From positions 1-64,000 of the forward strand of contig CAWIEI010000010.1 of the NCBI GenBank assembly GCA_963834965.1: a stretch of 64,000 nucleotides of DNA, in the 5' to 3' direction. The stretch comes from Fodinibacter sp963834965. Its GTDB lineage: Bacteria; Actinomycetota; Actinomycetes; Actinomycetales; Dermatophilaceae. The notes beneath the pieces are model-generated. The model saw only the letters and a list, made by a program, of their open reading frames with translations, made no database searches and was not told the DNA's origin. Position numbers and translations under genes: made by a program. Shown in pieces: positions 26,958 through 35,514 of this stretch (the stretch's first letter is position 1; the number at the start of each line of letters is the position of its first letter).

Positions 26958-28426
26958 GGGACTCCTCAGGTTCCTGTGGGTCCGGGTGAGCCAGTTCTCG
27001 GCTGATTCGCGTTGTGGGGCTGGGCTTTGGCGTTGGGGCGGCGCTGTGGGGGTGACGCGCACGTGTGGGCTGCCTAGGTTCGGGGTTGCGAAGCCAACCG
27101 GACCGACAGGAGCTCTCACGTGCGCGCCACCACTGCATTCAACAAGATGCTCGCGATCCCTGGCGCCTATGTCGCCGCGGTGACCTTCGCGCCCGAGGGG
27201 ATCGTGGTCGACCTCAAGCGTCGCGCCAGGCGGCTTCGGTGTCCGTGCGGCTGGTCCACCCGGGCTGTCTACGACCGCTCGAGGCGGTGCTGGCGGGGCC
27301 TGGACCTGGCTGCGAGCAAGGTGTTCCTGCGAGCCGAGATCCGGCGCCTGTCGTGCCGACGCTGCTCCCGGGTGGTCACCGAGCAGGTGCCCTGGGCGCG
27401 GCCGGGGGCGCGGTTCACCCGCGACTTCGAGGACGTGGTGGCGTGGCTGGCGCAGCGGATGGACAAGAGCGCGATCACCCGGCTGTTGCGCTGCTCGTGG
27501 GAGGCGGTCGCGGGCATCGTGGGCCGGGTCGTGGCCGACCAGCTCGACGACTCCCGCCTGGAGGAGGTCTACCGGATCGGGGTCGACGAGGTGTCCTACC
27601 GCAAGGGCCACCGGTACCTGACCGTGGTCGCCGACCACGACCGTGCCGGCGCGGTGATCTGGGCTGGTGAGGGCAAGAGCGCCGCCACCTTGCAGGGGTT
27701 CTACGACGAGCTCGGCCAGGCCCGATGCGCCCAGCTGCAAGCGGTATCAATGGATCTGGGTGCGGCGTTTAAGAAGGCCACCGACACCAACGCGCCCCAA
27801 GCCCGCCAGTGCGTCGACCCGTTCCACCTGATCGCTTTGGCCAACGAGGCCATCAACAAGGCCCGCCGCTGGGCGTGGAACCTGGAACGGGACAAGGCCA
27901 AGCAGGCCGCCATGACCGCCGGGCCGAAACGGCGCGGCCGGCCACCCGCAGGCAGCGCACCACCGGGACGGGACCAGGCCCGCTGGGTCAAGCACACCCG
28001 CTGGGCGCTGCTGAAGGACCCCGACGCCCTCAAGCCCGACCAGCTTCAGGTGCTGCACGAGCTGCGCCGCACCGGCTCGGTGCTCTACCGGTGCTGGCAA
28101 CTCAAGGAAGGACTACGCGACCTCTACCGCCTCGAAGACCCCACCGACGCACCAGCGCACCTGAACTGGTGGCTGGCCTGGGCCTGCCGCTGCCGGATCC
28201 CCGCGTTCGTCACCTTGTCCAAGACCATCCGGGCCAACCACGACAGGATCCTGGCCGCCATCGAACTCGACCTGTCCAACTCCAAACTCGAGGGACTGAA
28301 CTCCAAGATCCGCCTGATCAACCACCGCGGCTACGGACACCACAGCGCCCCCGCCCTCATCGCGATGATCTACCTCTGCTGCGGCGGACTCACCATCGCG
28401 CTACCCACGGAAAGGTGAGGAGAACC
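26958..28426 (+). mobile_element. ISL3-family insertion sequence, 1469 bp, with 8-bp target duplication
   Basis: 24-bp imperfect terminal inverted repeats (left 26958-26981, right 28403-28426) agree at 17 of 24 positions. Identical 8-bp direct repeats AGATATAG flank it (26950-26957 and 28427-28434), the duplication size typical of ISL3. It contains one intact transposase gene. The insertion lies about 60 bp upstream of the integrase start and would separate it from any promoter to the right. Confidence 0.9.
27120..28418 (+). CDS. ISL3-family transposase
   Basis: 432-residue DDE transposase. An N-terminal Cys-rich zinc-finger-like region (LRCPCGWS, LSCRRCSRVV) precedes an HTH (KSAITRLLRCSWEAVAGIV). 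The catalytic acids lie in RIGVDEVSYRKGHRY, SMDLGAAFKKA and NSKLEGLNSKIRL. GTG 27120 is preceded by AGGAG. The gene is intact and fills its IS, so the element may still be active. Other ISL3 copies in the genome would support recent transposition. Confidence 0.95.
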   Translation: MRATTAFNKMLAIPGAYVAAVTFAPEGIVVDLKRRARRLRCPCGWSTRAVYDRSRRCWRGLDLAASKVFLRAEIRRLSCRRCSRVVTEQVPWARPGARFTRDFEDVVAWLAQRMDKSAITRLLRCSWEAVAGIVGRVVADQLDDSRLEEVYRIGVDEVSYRKGHRYLTVVADHDRAGAVIWAGEGKSAATLQGFYDELGQARCAQLQAVSMDLGAAFKKATDTNAPQARQCVDPFHLIALANEAINKARRWAWNLERDKAKQAAMTAGPKRRGRPPAGSAPPGRDQARWVKHTRWALLKDPDALKPDQLQVLHELRRTGSVLYRCWQLKEGLRDLYRLEDPTDAPAHLNWWLAWACRCRIPAFVTLSKTIRANHDRILAAIELDLSNSKLEGLNSKIRLINHRGYGHHSAPALIAMIYLCCGGLTIALPTER

Positions 28427-28538
28427 AGATATAGACGGTACCTCGTGGCCGCCCCTGTCATCTAGTGCCCTCAAGGATTCGCCTGTCCCGCAAGCAAATT
28501 CAGTTCAACAGTACAGGTGAACGCACTGCCACGAACTA

Positions 28539-29542
28539 GGGCGTGTTACGAAAGTGACAGATGGGGTTTGAGCGTGTCGCTGGCATGAGGTGAGGCCTCC
28601 TCGGTATCGCAGGTGGTGTCGAAGTCATCTGCGCCCCGGGAGGCCTCGTGTCCACGATAGATGCCGCCGTCCGTCACGACCTGACCGACGCCCAGTGGGC
28701 GTTGCTCGAACCTTTGGTGCCCCCCGCGAGCAGACTCGGCCGGCCCCGTCAGTGGCCGGTGCGGGCCTTGGTCGACGGGGTGCGTCACCGGGTGCGCACG
28801 GGCTGCCCGTGGCGCGACGTCCCGGACCGGTACGGCCCTTGGTGGCGGGTCTACGCGCTGTTCGCTGGCTGGCAGCTGCGCGGGACCTGGCAGCTGATCG
28901 AGGCCGAGCTGCGGTCCGCCGCCGACGCCCAAGGCGTGTTGTCCTGGCAGGTGTCGGTGGACTCCACCACCGCCCGCGCTCACCTGCACGCCGCCGGGGC
29001 GCGACGCGACAGCGCGGAACGCGTTGCAGGAGAACCCGAACACCACGCGCTGGGTCGCTCCCGAGGAGGCTGGGGCACCAAGACCCACGTCGCGGTCGAC
29101 CAACGGCGCGGGGTCCTGGCGTTCCGCCTCACCCCCGGCCAGGACGGCGACTGCCCCCAGATGATCCCCGTCCTGGACGACATCGCCGTCACCGGACCCG
29201 GCCCCGGGCGGCCCCGTCGTCGACCGGTGCGGGTCCTGGCCGACAAGGCCTACTCCTCGCGGGCCAACCGGGCCTGGCTGCGCGCGCACGGCATCCGCGC
29301 GACGATCCCGGTCAAGGCCGACCAAGCCGACCACCGACGAGCCAGAGGCTCGCGCGGGGGACGACCGCCAGCGTTCGACCCCGTCACCTACCGCGACCGA
29401 CACGCCGTCGAGTGCGCGATCAACCACCTCAAACACCACCGCGGGTTCGCCACCCGCTACGACAAACTCGCCGTCCGCTACGCCGCAACAGTCCACATCG
29501 CCAGCATCAACCACTGGCTCCGACGACTTTCGTAACAGGCCC
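28539..29542 (+). mobile_element. IS5-family insertion sequence, about 1.0 kb
   Basis: Terminal inverted repeats GGGCGTGTTACGAAAGT (left, 28539-28555) and its complement with one change (right, 29526-29542). TA on both sides fits the TA target of the IS427-type subgroup. One intact transposase gene lies inside. It lies 105 bp to the right of the ISL3 duplication. Confidence 0.8.
28648..29535 (+). CDS. IS5-family transposase
   Basis: 295-residue single-frame transposase. The N-terminal DUF4096-type region (LTDAQWALLEPLVPP, TGCPWRDVPDRYGPWWRVY) precedes the DDE domain. Catalytic residues are in SVDSTTARAH, VLADKAYSS and DRHAVECAINHLKHHRG. GTG 28648 follows GGGAGG at 4-base spacing. The last codons overlap the right inverted repeat. 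Intact. Confidence 0.94.
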   Translation: MSTIDAAVRHDLTDAQWALLEPLVPPASRLGRPRQWPVRALVDGVRHRVRTGCPWRDVPDRYGPWWRVYALFAGWQLRGTWQLIEAELRSAADAQGVLSWQVSVDSTTARAHLHAAGARRDSAERVAGEPEHHALGRSRGGWGTKTHVAVDQRRGVLAFRLTPGQDGDCPQMIPVLDDIAVTGPGPGRPRRRPVRVLADKAYSSRANRAWLRAHGIRATIPVKADQADHRRARGSRGGRPPAFDPVTYRDRHAVECAINHLKHHRGFATRYDKLAVRYAATVHIASINHWLRRLS

Positions 29543-29718
29543 TAACGGGGCTCCGCCCCAGCCCGCGGACGCGGTGTGTCTGGTGCGCTGCGGTTCTGGA
29601 GTCGTAGGCTCCGCTGGTTGGGTCTGTCGAGGTCCCCGCGCTGAGGTGCTCGTCGTGATCCGGCTGGTGGCGGTGGTTGACCCCGTAACCGGGGCCGGCC
29701 CGACGATCGGAGGTTGCC

Positions 29719-31349
29719 ATGACACTCGCGCGGACGGTGGCCGAGGTCCTTACCGAGCACGTAGTGTTCGAGGTCGAGTCGATCGACCGGATGTACCTGA
29801 ACGTGTATGTGCCGCAGCTGCAAAGGGCCGGCCAGGTCGCCGGGTTCCTGAGGCGCGATCACGGCTTCCCGATCGCCTCCACCGCTCTGGTCGCACCGAT
29901 GTCGCGGGCTTTCGTCGACGGGCTGTACCGGTACGCCGCGACCTGTGACGTGCCGATCGTGCGCTTCGCGAAGGGGCAGCGCAAGGATGATGTGATGCAG
30001 GCCCACTTGCGCGGGTTGACCGGCACCGACGAGGTCGTCTTCATCGGGGTGGCGCAGGAGAAGGCTCACGTGTTCCGTACCGAGCGGCGGCACAACCCGG
30101 TCACCGGCGCGCCCTACCCGTGGATCGTGTCCACGACCGCGGTGGTCAACCACTACTACGTGTACGCCGTGGACGACGACTTCGGCCCGTTCTTCCTGAA
30201 GTTCTGCTCCTACTTCCCGTACACCGCCCGGCTCTGCATCAACGGGAACGAGTACGCCAAACGGCAGGCGACCAAGGCTGGGATCGGCTTCACCGCCCTG
30301 GACAACGGGTTCGCGGCGTTGGACGACCTCGACGACGTCACGACGCTGCAGCGGATCTGTGACGATCTGAGCGCGGAGCGCATCGACGCGCTCCTGCGCA
30401 AGTGGCTGGCCCGCCTGCCGCACCCCTACAGCGCCGCGGACCGGGCGGCCGGGTACCGGTACGACATCTCGGTCTTGCAGGCCGAGTTCTCCCTGACCCA
30501 GATGCTCGACACCCCGGTCAGCGGCCGCGTGTTCTTCGAGCAAGTCATCCACGACACCTCGACCTGGGCCGCCCGGACCGGGTCCAGCTGATCTTCGCCC
30601 GGCAGATCCAGCGCGGCAGGAAGCGCCCGACCCCGGGCCGGTTCCGCACCCGGGTGATCACTCAGCACGTGACCCCGAGCCTGTACGTGGACTACAAGCA
30701 CACCACGATCAAGCAGTACCACAAGGAAGGACGAGCCCTTCGGACCGAGACCACGATCAACGACACCTACGACTTCAACGTCGGTAGGCGGCTGACCAAC
30801 CTGCCCGCCCTGCGGCAGATCGGCTTCTCAGCCAACCGACGCCTCCTCGGCGTCCAACGACTCAGCCACAGCCCTGCCGACGGCGCAGCGACTCTCGCTG
30901 CGGTCACCAGCCCCGTCTTCACCACCACAGGTGGTCGCGTCCCCGGGATCCGGTTCACCGACCCTCGCGCCCAGGCGCTGCTGTCCACCCTGTGCATCTT
31001 CCGGCTCCTGCCCAACGGATTCACCAACCGAGACCTGCGGGACCTGCTCGCGCCCCTGCTCGGGCAGCCACCAGGCACCCTCACCCCAGGCCAAGCCACC
31101 TACGACCTGCGCCGACTGCGTCATCACGGCTTCATCGAACGCATCCCGGGCAGCCACCGCTACCGCGTCACCGACACCGGCCACTCACAGGCACTGTTCC
31201 TCACCCGCGCGCACGACCGGATCCTGCGTGACGGGCTCGCCCAGATCGCCCACACACCAACCGAATTCACCACCAAACTCCGCGCCGTCGATCGCGCCTA
31301 CACCGACGCCGTCAACGCACTGCTCACCACAGGAGGCCTCGCTGCATAA
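29719..31349 (+). pseudogene. Uncharacterised actinobacterial protein family, split by a -1 frameshift
   Basis: Starts ATG 29719 after a good GGAGG. The first part (about 280 residues) has RRDHGFPIASTALVAPMS, FAKGQRKDDV, TERRHNPVTGAPYPWIV, FFLKFCSYFPYTARLCINGN and RVFFEQVIHD. The frame then ends early. The next frame resumes at LDLGRPDRVQLIFARQI, then VDYKHTTIKQYHKEGRALRT, and ends with a winged-helix-like region (DLRRLRHHGFIERIPGSHRY). One base lost near 30556 explains the break; restored length is about 543 residues. I recall this as a widespread conserved hypothetical family, with no function known to me. The deletion may be real or a sequencing error. Confidence 0.8.
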
Positions 31350-31403
31350 CCCGACCCGAACTTGACCCATCCGTCACAACAATGACTGCCCAAGCGCTAG
31401 CGC

Positions 31404-31432
31404 GGAGCAGAGTTTCGAATGCTACCGGGGGC
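31404..31432 (+). other. attR: displaced tRNA-Arg 3' end
   Basis: 25 of 29 bases match 8844-8872. The core TTCGAATGCTACCGGGGGC differs from the tRNA by one base. No complete tRNA is present here. It marks the island's right edge, 16 bp from the stop of the DUF4157 gene. The island therefore abuts the injection-system operon. Confidence 0.75.
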
Positions 31433-31448
31433 GTGGTCGACGCCACGG

Positions 31449-32690
31449 TCAGGGCACAGCGGCTCCGGCGGCAGCCCCCGCCGCAGCACCGGCCGCGGCG
31501 CCCGCAGCGGCGGCCGCGGCGCGCTCCCGCTCGAGCAGGGTGAGGTAGTCCTCGGCCGAGATGACGTTGTGGGTGTCGTGCAGCACCACCTCCCACGTGA
31601 TGGCGAGGATGCCCGACGTGGCGGCAGTACGACCGGCGGTCTCCTTCTCCCGGATGATGTCGCCGCGGCTGTTGCGGAATCGCCGGGCCCGGAGGTTGAC
31701 CGGGACGATCGACTGGTCGCTGAAGAAGTCCTGAAGCAAGGCGAGCTCGGCCTGCAGGCCTGCGACGTGGGCGGGGTCGAACTCGGCGTCCGAGTTGAGC
31801 GCGGCCGGGCCGGTCTCGATGCCGATCCGGTGCTCGTAGTTCGGTGTCCGCTGCCGCTCCCGGAGCTGGTGCACCATCGACGTCGCCAGGCCGAGGTCGC
31901 TGCTCGCGAGGAGGTCGTCGATGTCGACGTAGCCGGACTGCCACGCGTCGACCTCGACGAAGTTTGGTCGTGGGCTACCGGTGGCGTCCGCCGTCGTGAA
32001 CGTCCCGGTGTTACCACGCAACAGCCCATGCCGGTTCGTGAACCGCATGAGGACGTCGGCGGCGTCGTCGATGAACGCCATCATCTGCTTGTCGAACTCG
32101 CTGCACAGCTCGACCGGCAGGATACGGGCGTACTCGAGCCAGCTGCGGCCGTCGTGGTTGTTGACGCTGAAGACCAGACCGACCGAGAACCGGTTCATCC
32201 GGTCGACCAGCTCAGGGACGCGCGCGAACCCCGACTGCTCCCCCCTCCCCACGTCGCGCATCGACACCCTGGCCTGGCCGGCGACCGGGGCCGCCGAGAG
32301 TGCCGGCAGCGCCCCGCCCGTGAGCGCCGCGTGCGCCGCGGCGTCGGCCTGCTGCTCGTAGGCGCCCGGGTCGGCGACCGGGGGGCCGCCGGTGCCGCCG
32401 CGCTGCTGCACGACGTGCGCGAGCTCGTGGGCGATGAGCTCGCGGCCCCAGCCGGACTCGGGCTGGTAGGCGCCGTCGCCGAAGGCGATCGCGTCGCCGA
32501 GCGTCACGGCATCCGCACCGTGGGCGGTGACCGTTCGTGCGTCGGCCGTCGGCGCGATGCCGACGTCGTCGAAGTCGGTGCCGAACTGCCCCGCGAGCTC
32601 GTCGCGCAGGCCGCCGGGCAGGGGCTGCTGCCGGGGCGCCGTGACAGGGGCGGTCGACGGGTGCGCCTGCTGGTCGACGGAGAGGGTCAT
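31449..32690 (-). CDS. DUF4157 protein, putative eCIS cargo
   Basis: About 413 residues. The DUF4157 domain (about 20-130) carries the zinc-protease-like motif HELAH (residues 88-92, in RELIAHELAHVVQQRG). After it come about 240 residues of a domain I do not recognise (NRFSVGLVFSVNNHDGRSW, RRFRNSRGDIIREKE). The tail is alanine/glycine repeats. DUF4157 proteins are known companions, and often loaded cargo, of extracellular contractile injection systems. This one follows the baseplate genes after 157 bp. ATG 32690 has a G-rich site just upstream; ATG 32705 and a start near 32756 are alternatives. The target and activity are unknown. Confidence 0.83.
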   Translation of the reverse strand: MTLSVDQQAHPSTAPVTAPRQQPLPGGLRDELAGQFGTDFDDVGIAPTADARTVTAHGADAVTLGDAIAFGDGAYQPESGWGRELIAHELAHVVQQRGGTGGPPVADPGAYEQQADAAAHAALTGGALPALSAAPVAGQARVSMRDVGRGEQSGFARVPELVDRMNRFSVGLVFSVNNHDGRSWLEYARILPVELCSEFDKQMMAFIDDAADVLMRFTNRHGLLRGNTGTFTTADATGSPRPNFVEVDAWQSGYVDIDDLLASSDLGLATSMVHQLRERQRTPNYEHRIGIETGPAALNSDAEFDPAHVAGLQAELALLQDFFSDQSIVPVNLRARRFRNSRGDIIREKETAGRTAATSGILAITWEVVLHDTHNVISAEDYLTLLERERAAAAAAGAAAGAAAGAAAGAAVP

Positions 32691-32757
32691 CGCCACCCCC
32701 GACATGCCGGAGGCGCCGGACGAGCCGACGCCTGACCGTGCACGAACCAGCCACACG

Positions 32758-32783
32758 AGGATTCGAACCCCTCAGCCCACAGT
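32758..32783 (-). other. T-arm-like sequence upstream of the DUF4157 gene
   Basis: On the minus strand GAGGGGTTCGAATCCTCG resembles a tRNA T-arm, and GGTTCGAATCCT is shared with tRNA-Arg. No complete tRNA is present. It may be a relic of another tRNA-targeted integration, or chance. Confidence 0.25.
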
Positions 32784-32847
32784 GACCTGCAGCTGCCGCG
32801 ACCGCGCGGATGAAGTATGCCTGAATCCCACATTCTAGGCCCCCTCC

Positions 32848-35514
32848 TCAGGGAAGACAACGGTCGTGCTGGACGTCGGCCGGTACGTCGAGGGCCACCG
32901 CGCCGTCGGCGTTGAGCACGTCGCTGAGATAGCGCAGCGACCGGCCCTTGATGCCCCCGGGACCCGTGTCGCGGATGACGACGCCGACCCGGAACGGCCC
33001 GGTGAGGTCCATCCCGCGCACCTCGAGCCAGCTACCGAGCACCCCCCAGATCCGCACGGCGTCGACGGGCGTGCCGTCCTGGCTGCCGGTGCGGACGAGC
33101 CGGGCGTGGTTGTCGGTCATCGTCAGGCTCGCGACGTTGCCGACGTAGTAGGCATGCCGCTGGCGCGCCCAGAAGAAGGGCACCACGAGGGCGACCGTGT
33201 TGCCGGCGACCACGGCCTGGCCGATCGTGAGGCGCAGCGAGCCGCGCGCCTGGAGCCCCAGATGGATGCCCTCGATGGCGCCCATCACCTGGTTGCCGTC
33301 GACCCGTACGAGCGGGGCGCGAGAGCCCCCGACGACGATGCCCTGGGCCATCGAGCGGGCGTTCTTCACCGCCGCGGCAATGAACTTCGCGCTCGCCGCG
33401 CCGATCGCCGCCTGGTGCGGCTCCGTCGCACTAGCGGCGACGTAGCGGGCGATGGCATTACCCGACGACCGGGTGCCGGCGAGCCGGGTGGCCGAGGCGT
33501 TCTTGGCGAAGTCGCTGACCACCCGCCTGACCTCCGCCGTGCCGGCCACCGACAGGGTGATCCCGTTGGCGAGGTCGACCGACCGGGGCTTGCTCGCGGT
33601 CGGCGCCTCGGTGGGGACCGCGGGGACCGCTGGGTCAGCACCGACCGGCGCGGCAGGCGCCGGTCCTGCGGACGCCGGTCCGTCAGCCGCGACCCCGGCG
33701 GCCACGATGTGGCGAGCGACGAAGGCCCCCAGCTGCCGGGCCACGAGCCGGTTGGGCCGGATCGTCGCCCCGGCCGCGGCCAGCACCACCTGGTTGTCGC
33801 CGATCCGCGTCGAGGCGGCCGAGGCGACGAGGATGCCGACCTGCTGGTCGCCGACCTCGAGCCGGTTGCCGCAGATCTCCACGGCCCCGGGGTCACCGGC
33901 GTCCGTGTCGGGGGCGACGTAGATCGCCGACTGGCTCCTGCCGCCGCTGTCGGGCACGTGCACCTCCACGTCGTGCACCCGGATGCCGTCACCGCCGAGG
34001 AAGGTCAGCCCGCCGAGCAGGCCCGGGTCGCCCGGCGGCGAGGCCACGCCCTTGGGCACGGTGGTCTCGACCCGCAGGTGCGTCACCTCGATGTCGTCGC
34101 AGCCGGTGGCGACGAGCGCGGCCTCGCTGTCGGTCGTGGCCAGCACGGTCGCCGGACCCACCCCGGTGATGACGACCCGCGGCTTCCCCGAGACCTTCAG
34201 CGGGGCCGCGAGCGGGAAGCGTCCGGCCGCCAGGCACAGCTCACCCCCGGTCGCGGGCAGCAGGTCGAGCCTGGCCTGCAGGTCGTCGCCCGGGAAGGCC
34301 GTCACCGTGCACGTGCAGTCGTTCTCGAGCCCGGTGAGCGGCGGGAAGGTGGGGCGGCAGTCGGTGAGCACGGCGTTCTTGGTGAGGTCGACGACCGCGA
34401 GGGACGCGAACGAGTGCCGGATGCCGTCGGGCGGGGCGGCCGTCAATGTCTCGACCGCGTCGGCGGCGCTGCCGCGCACCCGCACGCCCCACCAGTCACC
34501 GACCTCGTACCGGCCGGCACCGGCGGTGAACGCGATGCCGCTGTCGTTCCCGCCCAGCGTCACGGTGACCGCCGCGGCGGCCCCGACGACCTGACCGTCC
34601 CACCGGCGCAGGCAGGTGCCCGGCGGGTTCCCGGTCAGGGCGCTCGCCGCGCCGAGGGTGACGAGGTCGCCGCCGGCCTGGGGGGTGACCGTGGCGACGG
34701 TGAAGAGCGGCCCGTGGTCGACCCGGTCCTCGCGGCGGGCCAGGGTGCTCACCTCGACCAGGTCTCCCGGCCGGAAGCCGACCGAGCGCGATGGCGCCAG
34801 GGTCACCGCGGTGCCCGCGACCGTCGCGGCGACGGCATCCGAGCCGTTGGAATACGACCAGCCGAAGCGCGCCGTGGCCTCGGTGCCGGCGTCGAGCACC
34901 TCGATGCGCAGCAGCCCGTCGGGCAGCTGGGTGCGCGGGTCGTCCGGCGGGGCGCAGGGGTCGGGGTCGGCGGGTGCAGCCGTGCGCACGACGGAGAGCA
35001 GCCCGGTGCTCAGTGCTCCCGGGAAGGTGGCTCCGCCGCAGGTCGGGGTGTCGGCCGCCGCCACCCGCACCCGCCACCCGACCCGCGTGCGGGTCGTGGT
35101 GTCGATGCCGTCCAGGGCCGGGTCGAGCAGCTCGGCAGGATCCTCGGCCGCCTGGACCTCCTCGGGGAACACGTCGAGATAGACGACCCACTGGCCCGCG
35201 GCGGGCAGCGGCGCGACCTGTGGCTGGTCGGCATACGCGAGGTCCGCCGGGTTGCGGGCGAGGAGCCCGTCGACCCACATCGGGCCGGCGCCCACGCTCA
35301 GCACCCCGCCACCGAGGGACACCTGGAACGCGGTGCTGCCGACGGGCACGCCGGCCGGGCCGATGGTGTCGGTCGCCAGCTGGCGGGCGTCGCGGGCGGG
35401 GCCGTCGAGGTCGAGGTTCCAGTCCGTGTCGAGGAGCACCCGGCCCTGCTGCAGCCGGGCGGCCGTCCAGCGGTCGGTGGCCCGCAGCGGGACGCTGGTC
35501 ATGTCACCGGTCAT
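32848..35514 (-). CDS. DUF6519/beta-helix structural protein of the injection system
   Basis: 888 residues from ATG 35514, which overlaps the previous stop (ATGA). The N-terminus MTSVPLRATDRWTAARLQQG with VLLDTDWNLDLD resembles the DUF6519 module found in injection-system clusters. The second half has pectate-lyase-like beta-helix repeats (FPLAAPLKVSGKPRVVITG, then HLRVETTVPKG). An Ala/Pro-rich linker (about residues 535-565) separates further beta-helix turns. It probably forms an outer baseplate or fibre-like part; this is inference. ATG 35502 is an alternative start. Confidence 0.8.
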   Translation of the reverse strand: MTGDMTSVPLRATDRWTAARLQQGRVLLDTDWNLDLDGPARDARQLATDTIGPAGVPVGSTAFQVSLGGGVLSVGAGPMWVDGLLARNPADLAYADQPQVAPLPAAGQWVVYLDVFPEEVQAAEDPAELLDPALDGIDTTTRTRVGWRVRVAAADTPTCGGATFPGALSTGLLSVVRTAAPADPDPCAPPDDPRTQLPDGLLRIEVLDAGTEATARFGWSYSNGSDAVAATVAGTAVTLAPSRSVGFRPGDLVEVSTLARREDRVDHGPLFTVATVTPQAGGDLVTLGAASALTGNPPGTCLRRWDGQVVGAAAAVTVTLGGNDSGIAFTAGAGRYEVGDWWGVRVRGSAADAVETLTAAPPDGIRHSFASLAVVDLTKNAVLTDCRPTFPPLTGLENDCTCTVTAFPGDDLQARLDLLPATGGELCLAAGRFPLAAPLKVSGKPRVVITGVGPATVLATTDSEAALVATGCDDIEVTHLRVETTVPKGVASPPGDPGLLGGLTFLGGDGIRVHDVEVHVPDSGGRSQSAIYVAPDTDAGDPGAVEICGNRLEVGDQQVGILVASAASTRIGDNQVVLAAAGATIRPNRLVARQLGAFVARHIVAAGVAADGPASAGPAPAAPVGADPAVPAVPTEAPTASKPRSVDLANGITLSVAGTAEVRRVVSDFAKNASATRLAGTRSSGNAIARYVAASATEPHQAAIGAASAKFIAAAVKNARSMAQGIVVGGSRAPLVRVDGNQVMGAIEGIHLGLQARGSLRLTIGQAVVAGNTVALVVPFFWARQRHAYYVGNVASLTMTDNHARLVRTGSQDGTPVDAVRIWGVLGSWLEVRGMDLTGPFRVGVVIRDTGPGGIKGRSLRYLSDVLNADGAVALDVPADVQHDRCLP

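Larger units (their letters stand above)
8844..31432. mobile_element. Degenerate integrative genomic island in tRNA-Arg (about 22.6 kb)
   Basis: The left boundary is the tRNA-Arg 3' half (8844-8872). The right boundary is a 25/29-nt copy (31404-31432). The interior holds a tyrosine integrase pseudogene, two insertion sequences, metabolic cargo (aldolase, stress protein, acyl-CoA synthetase, malic enzyme, hydrogenase-4-like operon) and several decayed genes. Integration of tyrosine-recombinase elements into tRNA 3' ends is well known. The four mismatches between att copies and the broken integrase indicate an old, fixed insertion. Confidence 0.8.
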
